DNA of 52,181 bases from Campylobacterales bacterium (GTDB taxonomy: Bacteria; Campylobacterota; Campylobacteria; Campylobacterales; QNZT01): NCBI GenBank assembly GCA_024278835.1, contig JAJRSK010000008.1, positions 1 to 52,181 of the forward strand, in the 5' to 3' direction. Position numbers and translations under genes: made by a program. Shown one piece after another: positions 51,014 through 52,181 of the stretch (position 1 is the stretch's first letter; every line of letters begins with the position of its first letter). The notes beneath the pieces were generated by a model. The model was not told the DNA's origin and ran no database searches. It saw only the letters and a list, made by a program, of their open reading frames with translations.

Positions 51014-51054
51014 ACACTATCTGACTACTTTATCTCCTATACTACTCCTAACAA
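51013..51054 (+). promoter_or_regulatory. Promoter/operator element, right copy (plus-strand promoter)
   Basis: Begins in the last base of the WYL stop codon: GACACTATCTGACTACTTTA, then CTATACTA with -10 TATACT at 51038-51043, then CCTAACAA, 21 bp before the ATG at 51076. It differs from the left copy at 4 of 42 positions, all outside the first 21. The perfectly kept first 21 bp lies over the -35 region, where a regulator would block or recruit polymerase. Confidence 0.7.
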
Positions 51055-51075
51055 AAAAACTTAAGGAGTTTAATT

Positions 51076-51270
51076 ATGGGATATTGGAATGGAAGTTACA
51101 GTAACAAATCAACTTGGAGAAAAACACCTACTAAGGTAGGTAAGAGTTGGCACACGCCATCTGGTGAAAGGGTGAAAAATCCTGATGCTTACTTTAAAAC
51201 GGTGGAAAAAAATGGCAGATATTGGAAAGGCAATACTGGCTGGAGTCCTAAAAATAGAAAGTATCATTAA
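51076..51270 (+). CDS. Small tryptophan/tyrosine-rich protein of unknown function
   Basis: 64 residues, basic, rich in W, Y, K, G, N and S (GYWNGSYSNKSTWRKTPTKV, SWHTPSGERVKNPDAYF, RYWKGNTGWSPKNRKYH). No signal or membrane segment. AAGGAG lies before ATG. It is the first gene behind the right promoter element. I do not recognise the family. Confidence 0.65.
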   Translation: MGYWNGSYSNKSTWRKTPTKVGKSWHTPSGERVKNPDAYFKTVEKNGRYWKGNTGWSPKNRKYH

Positions 51271-51433
51271 GGGTGCTTTCTATTTTCCAGAAGCAAGATT
51301 TAATGTGGAAAATGGATACCAGACTATAGCCGTGAGTGTTTTGGTTGCGGGCATTACTTTTGGTAGATATGAAGTTTTCTCTTTTGTAGTCGATATAGAT
51401 ATAACAAAATCTATATCGGAGCCACACCCATGA
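51212..51433 (+). CDS. Small hydrophobic-patch protein overlapping its neighbours
   Basis: 73 residues from ATG 51212, preferred to the ATG at 51185 because GGTGGA precedes it. It overlaps the previous gene by 59 bp in another frame and its stop overlaps the ankyrin start by ATGA, the coupling that argues it is real. Sequence MADIGKAILAGVLKIESIIK, then AVSVLVAGITFGRYEVFSFV suggests one membrane-active helix. Family not recognised; the overlap keeps confidence modest. Confidence 0.5.
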   Translation: MADIGKAILAGVLKIESIIKGAFYFPEARFNVENGYQTIAVSVLVAGITFGRYEVFSFVVDIDITKSISEPHP

Positions 51434-52181
51434 CAAAAGCTATGCAACAAACAAACATCGAAGAAGCCCTCAAAAGTCAAGATAAAAAAACAGTCCAAAA
51501 GTGGATAGATGAGGGAGGAAAACTCTCTGATTATAAATTGATGGACTATTATACTAAAGATAGTGACGAAGCATTTATTCTGTTTTTGATGGAAAATGGT
51601 GCTGATATTGATGCAAAAGCTGAAGATGGTACGACTGCTTTGATAAGGGCTTCATTTAATGGACATTTAGAAATAGCCAAAGAACTCATTAAATCAGGTG
51701 CTGCTATTGATGCAAAATATAAAGATGGTTGGACTGCTTTGATGTTCGCTTCATTCGCTGGACATTTAGAAGTAGTTAGAGAACTCATTAAATCAGGTGC
51801 TGATATTGATGCAAAATATAAAGATGGTTGGACTGCTTTGATGTACGCTTCATTGGATGGACATTTAGAAGTAGTTAGAGAACTCATTAAAGCAGGTGCT
51901 GATATTGATGCAAAATATAAAGATGATGTGACTGCTTTGATGTTCGCTTCATCCAATGGACATTTAGAAGTAGTTAAAGAACTCATTAAATCAGGTGCTG
52001 CTATTGATGCAAAAGATAAAAATGGTGCGACTGCTTTGATGTCCGCTTCATTGGATGGACATTTAGAAGTAGTTAAAGAACTCATTAAATCAGGTGCTGC
52101 TATTGATGCAAAAGATAAAAATGGTGCGACTGCTTTGATGTCCGCTTCATTGGATGGACATTTAGAAGTAGTTAGAGAACT
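51430..52181 (+). CDS. Ankyrin-repeat protein, runs off the window
   Basis: At least 250 residues, no stop before the window end. After about 55 residues (MTKAMQQTNIEEALKSQDKK) come ankyrin repeats of 33 residues with the usual D-G-x-TALM-ASxxGHLEVVxELIKxGA consensus; five full units and part of a sixth are visible. No signal peptide or enzymatic domain is seen in the visible part. It is coupled to the 73-residue gene by ATGA and is the third gene after the right promoter element. Ankyrin proteins bind other proteins; here the partner is unknown. The nearly identical codons in successive repeats point to recent expansion. Confidence 0.88.
   Translation, partial: MTKAMQQTNIEEALKSQDKKTVQKWIDEGGKLSDYKLMDYYTKDSDEAFILFLMENGADIDAKAEDGTTALIRASFNGHLEIAKELIKSGAAIDAKYKDGWTALMFASFAGHLEVVRELIKSGADIDAKYKDGWTALMYASLDGHLEVVRELIKAGADIDAKYKDDVTALMFASSNGHLEVVKELIKSGAAIDAKDKNGATALMSASLDGHLEVVKELIKSGAAIDAKDKNGATALMSASLDGHLEVVRE
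51598..52181 (+). repeat. Six tandem 99-bp units encoding the ankyrin repeats
   Basis: Units start at 51598, 51697, 51796, 51895, 51994 and 52093 (last cut by the window at 52181), each beginning GGTGCTGATATTGATGCAAA or close to it. The last two units are identical over the visible bases; the others differ at a few positions per unit, mostly at the D-G-W/T/A loop. Codon-level identity rather than only protein identity indicates duplication or gene conversion within the gene. Confidence 0.9.

Noticed and set aside
50006-51043. 31-bp inverted repeats around the WYL gene read as transposon ends
   Set aside because: The match extends to 42 bp and in each copy ends with a -10 hexamer at the same distance from an outward gene start. 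A shared promoter/operator explains this better than terminal repeats, and no transposase or target duplication is seen.
51549-52085. Long minus-strand open frame of 178 codons with repeated SSLTTSKCP blocks
   Set aside because: It is the antisense shadow of the tandem ankyrin units; the repeat period is exactly the 99-bp coding unit of the plus-strand gene.
51598-52181. Evenly spaced repeats considered as a CRISPR array
   Set aside because: Units are 99 bp, contiguous and coding, with no unique spacers.

Overview
The window looks like a chromosomal segment of a low-G+C Campylobacterota bacterium (Sulfurovum/Sulfurimonas-like). The reasons are the futalosine-route menaquinone gene mqnE, a metal-type KdsA, dense gene packing with 1-8 bp overlaps, and the style of the GlnD, GlmS, PolA and EF-P homologues. 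This is inference from protein content; no database was searched. I saw no rRNA, tRNA or CRISPR array.

Region by region: (1) 1-2014 is a decayed accessory patch. An IS3-type element end cuts a lipoprotein/SGNH-esterase gene that also carries a 19-bp deletion, next to an intact tandem paralogue. (2) 2163-13074 is a surface-glycan block: SGNH protein, MBOAT O-acyltransferase, two GT4 glycosyltransferases, two AsnB-type amidotransferases (one with a ruined glutaminase half), an unknown protein between them, and a Wzx-type flippase. (3) 13331-18457 is housekeeping: kdsA, a DUF3108 protein, der, aroK, a YqiA-like esterase and mqnE. (4) 18501-21883 holds three tandem outer-membrane barrel paralogues, two ending in a SPOR domain and one in a coiled coil. 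(5) 22020-28802 carries glnD, glmS, a HupE/UreJ-like membrane protein and a ClC channel. (6) 28809-37130, on the minus strand, is a complete exopolysaccharide synthesis/secretion operon: TPR/beta-barrel exporter, BcsE-like degenerate c-di-GMP sensor, GT2 synthase, small membrane partner, CE4 deacetylase and GH8 hydrolase. (7) 37197-48246 has a DUF455 protein, a DUF6515-like protein, a DJ-1 protein, efp, a lipoprotein pseudogene, polA, a MerR regulator, an LplT-PlsC-acyl-ACP synthetase fusion and an amidohydrolase. (8) 48225-52181 is an accessory island: an MNT/HEPN toxin-antitoxin pair set between two copies of a nuclease-gene 3' end, a WYL regulator whose two flanking promoters share a near-identical 42-bp element, small orphan proteins and an ankyrin gene that runs off the window.

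The most striking signal is not a gene. The exact 10-bp palindrome TATCATGATA occurs 40 times by my reading between 2285 and 47959, where base composition predicts about 0.2. Twenty-two copies are read as Tyr-His-Asp, twelve as Ile-Met-Ile, five supply start or stop codons at gene boundaries, and one is intergenic. It behaves like the highly iterated palindromes of cyanobacteria, but with a different sequence. It is missing from both accessory ends. A second unusual signal is a pair of long hairpins (11718-11808 and 40375-40508) with unrelated, perfectly paired stems but a conserved 34-nt loop core.
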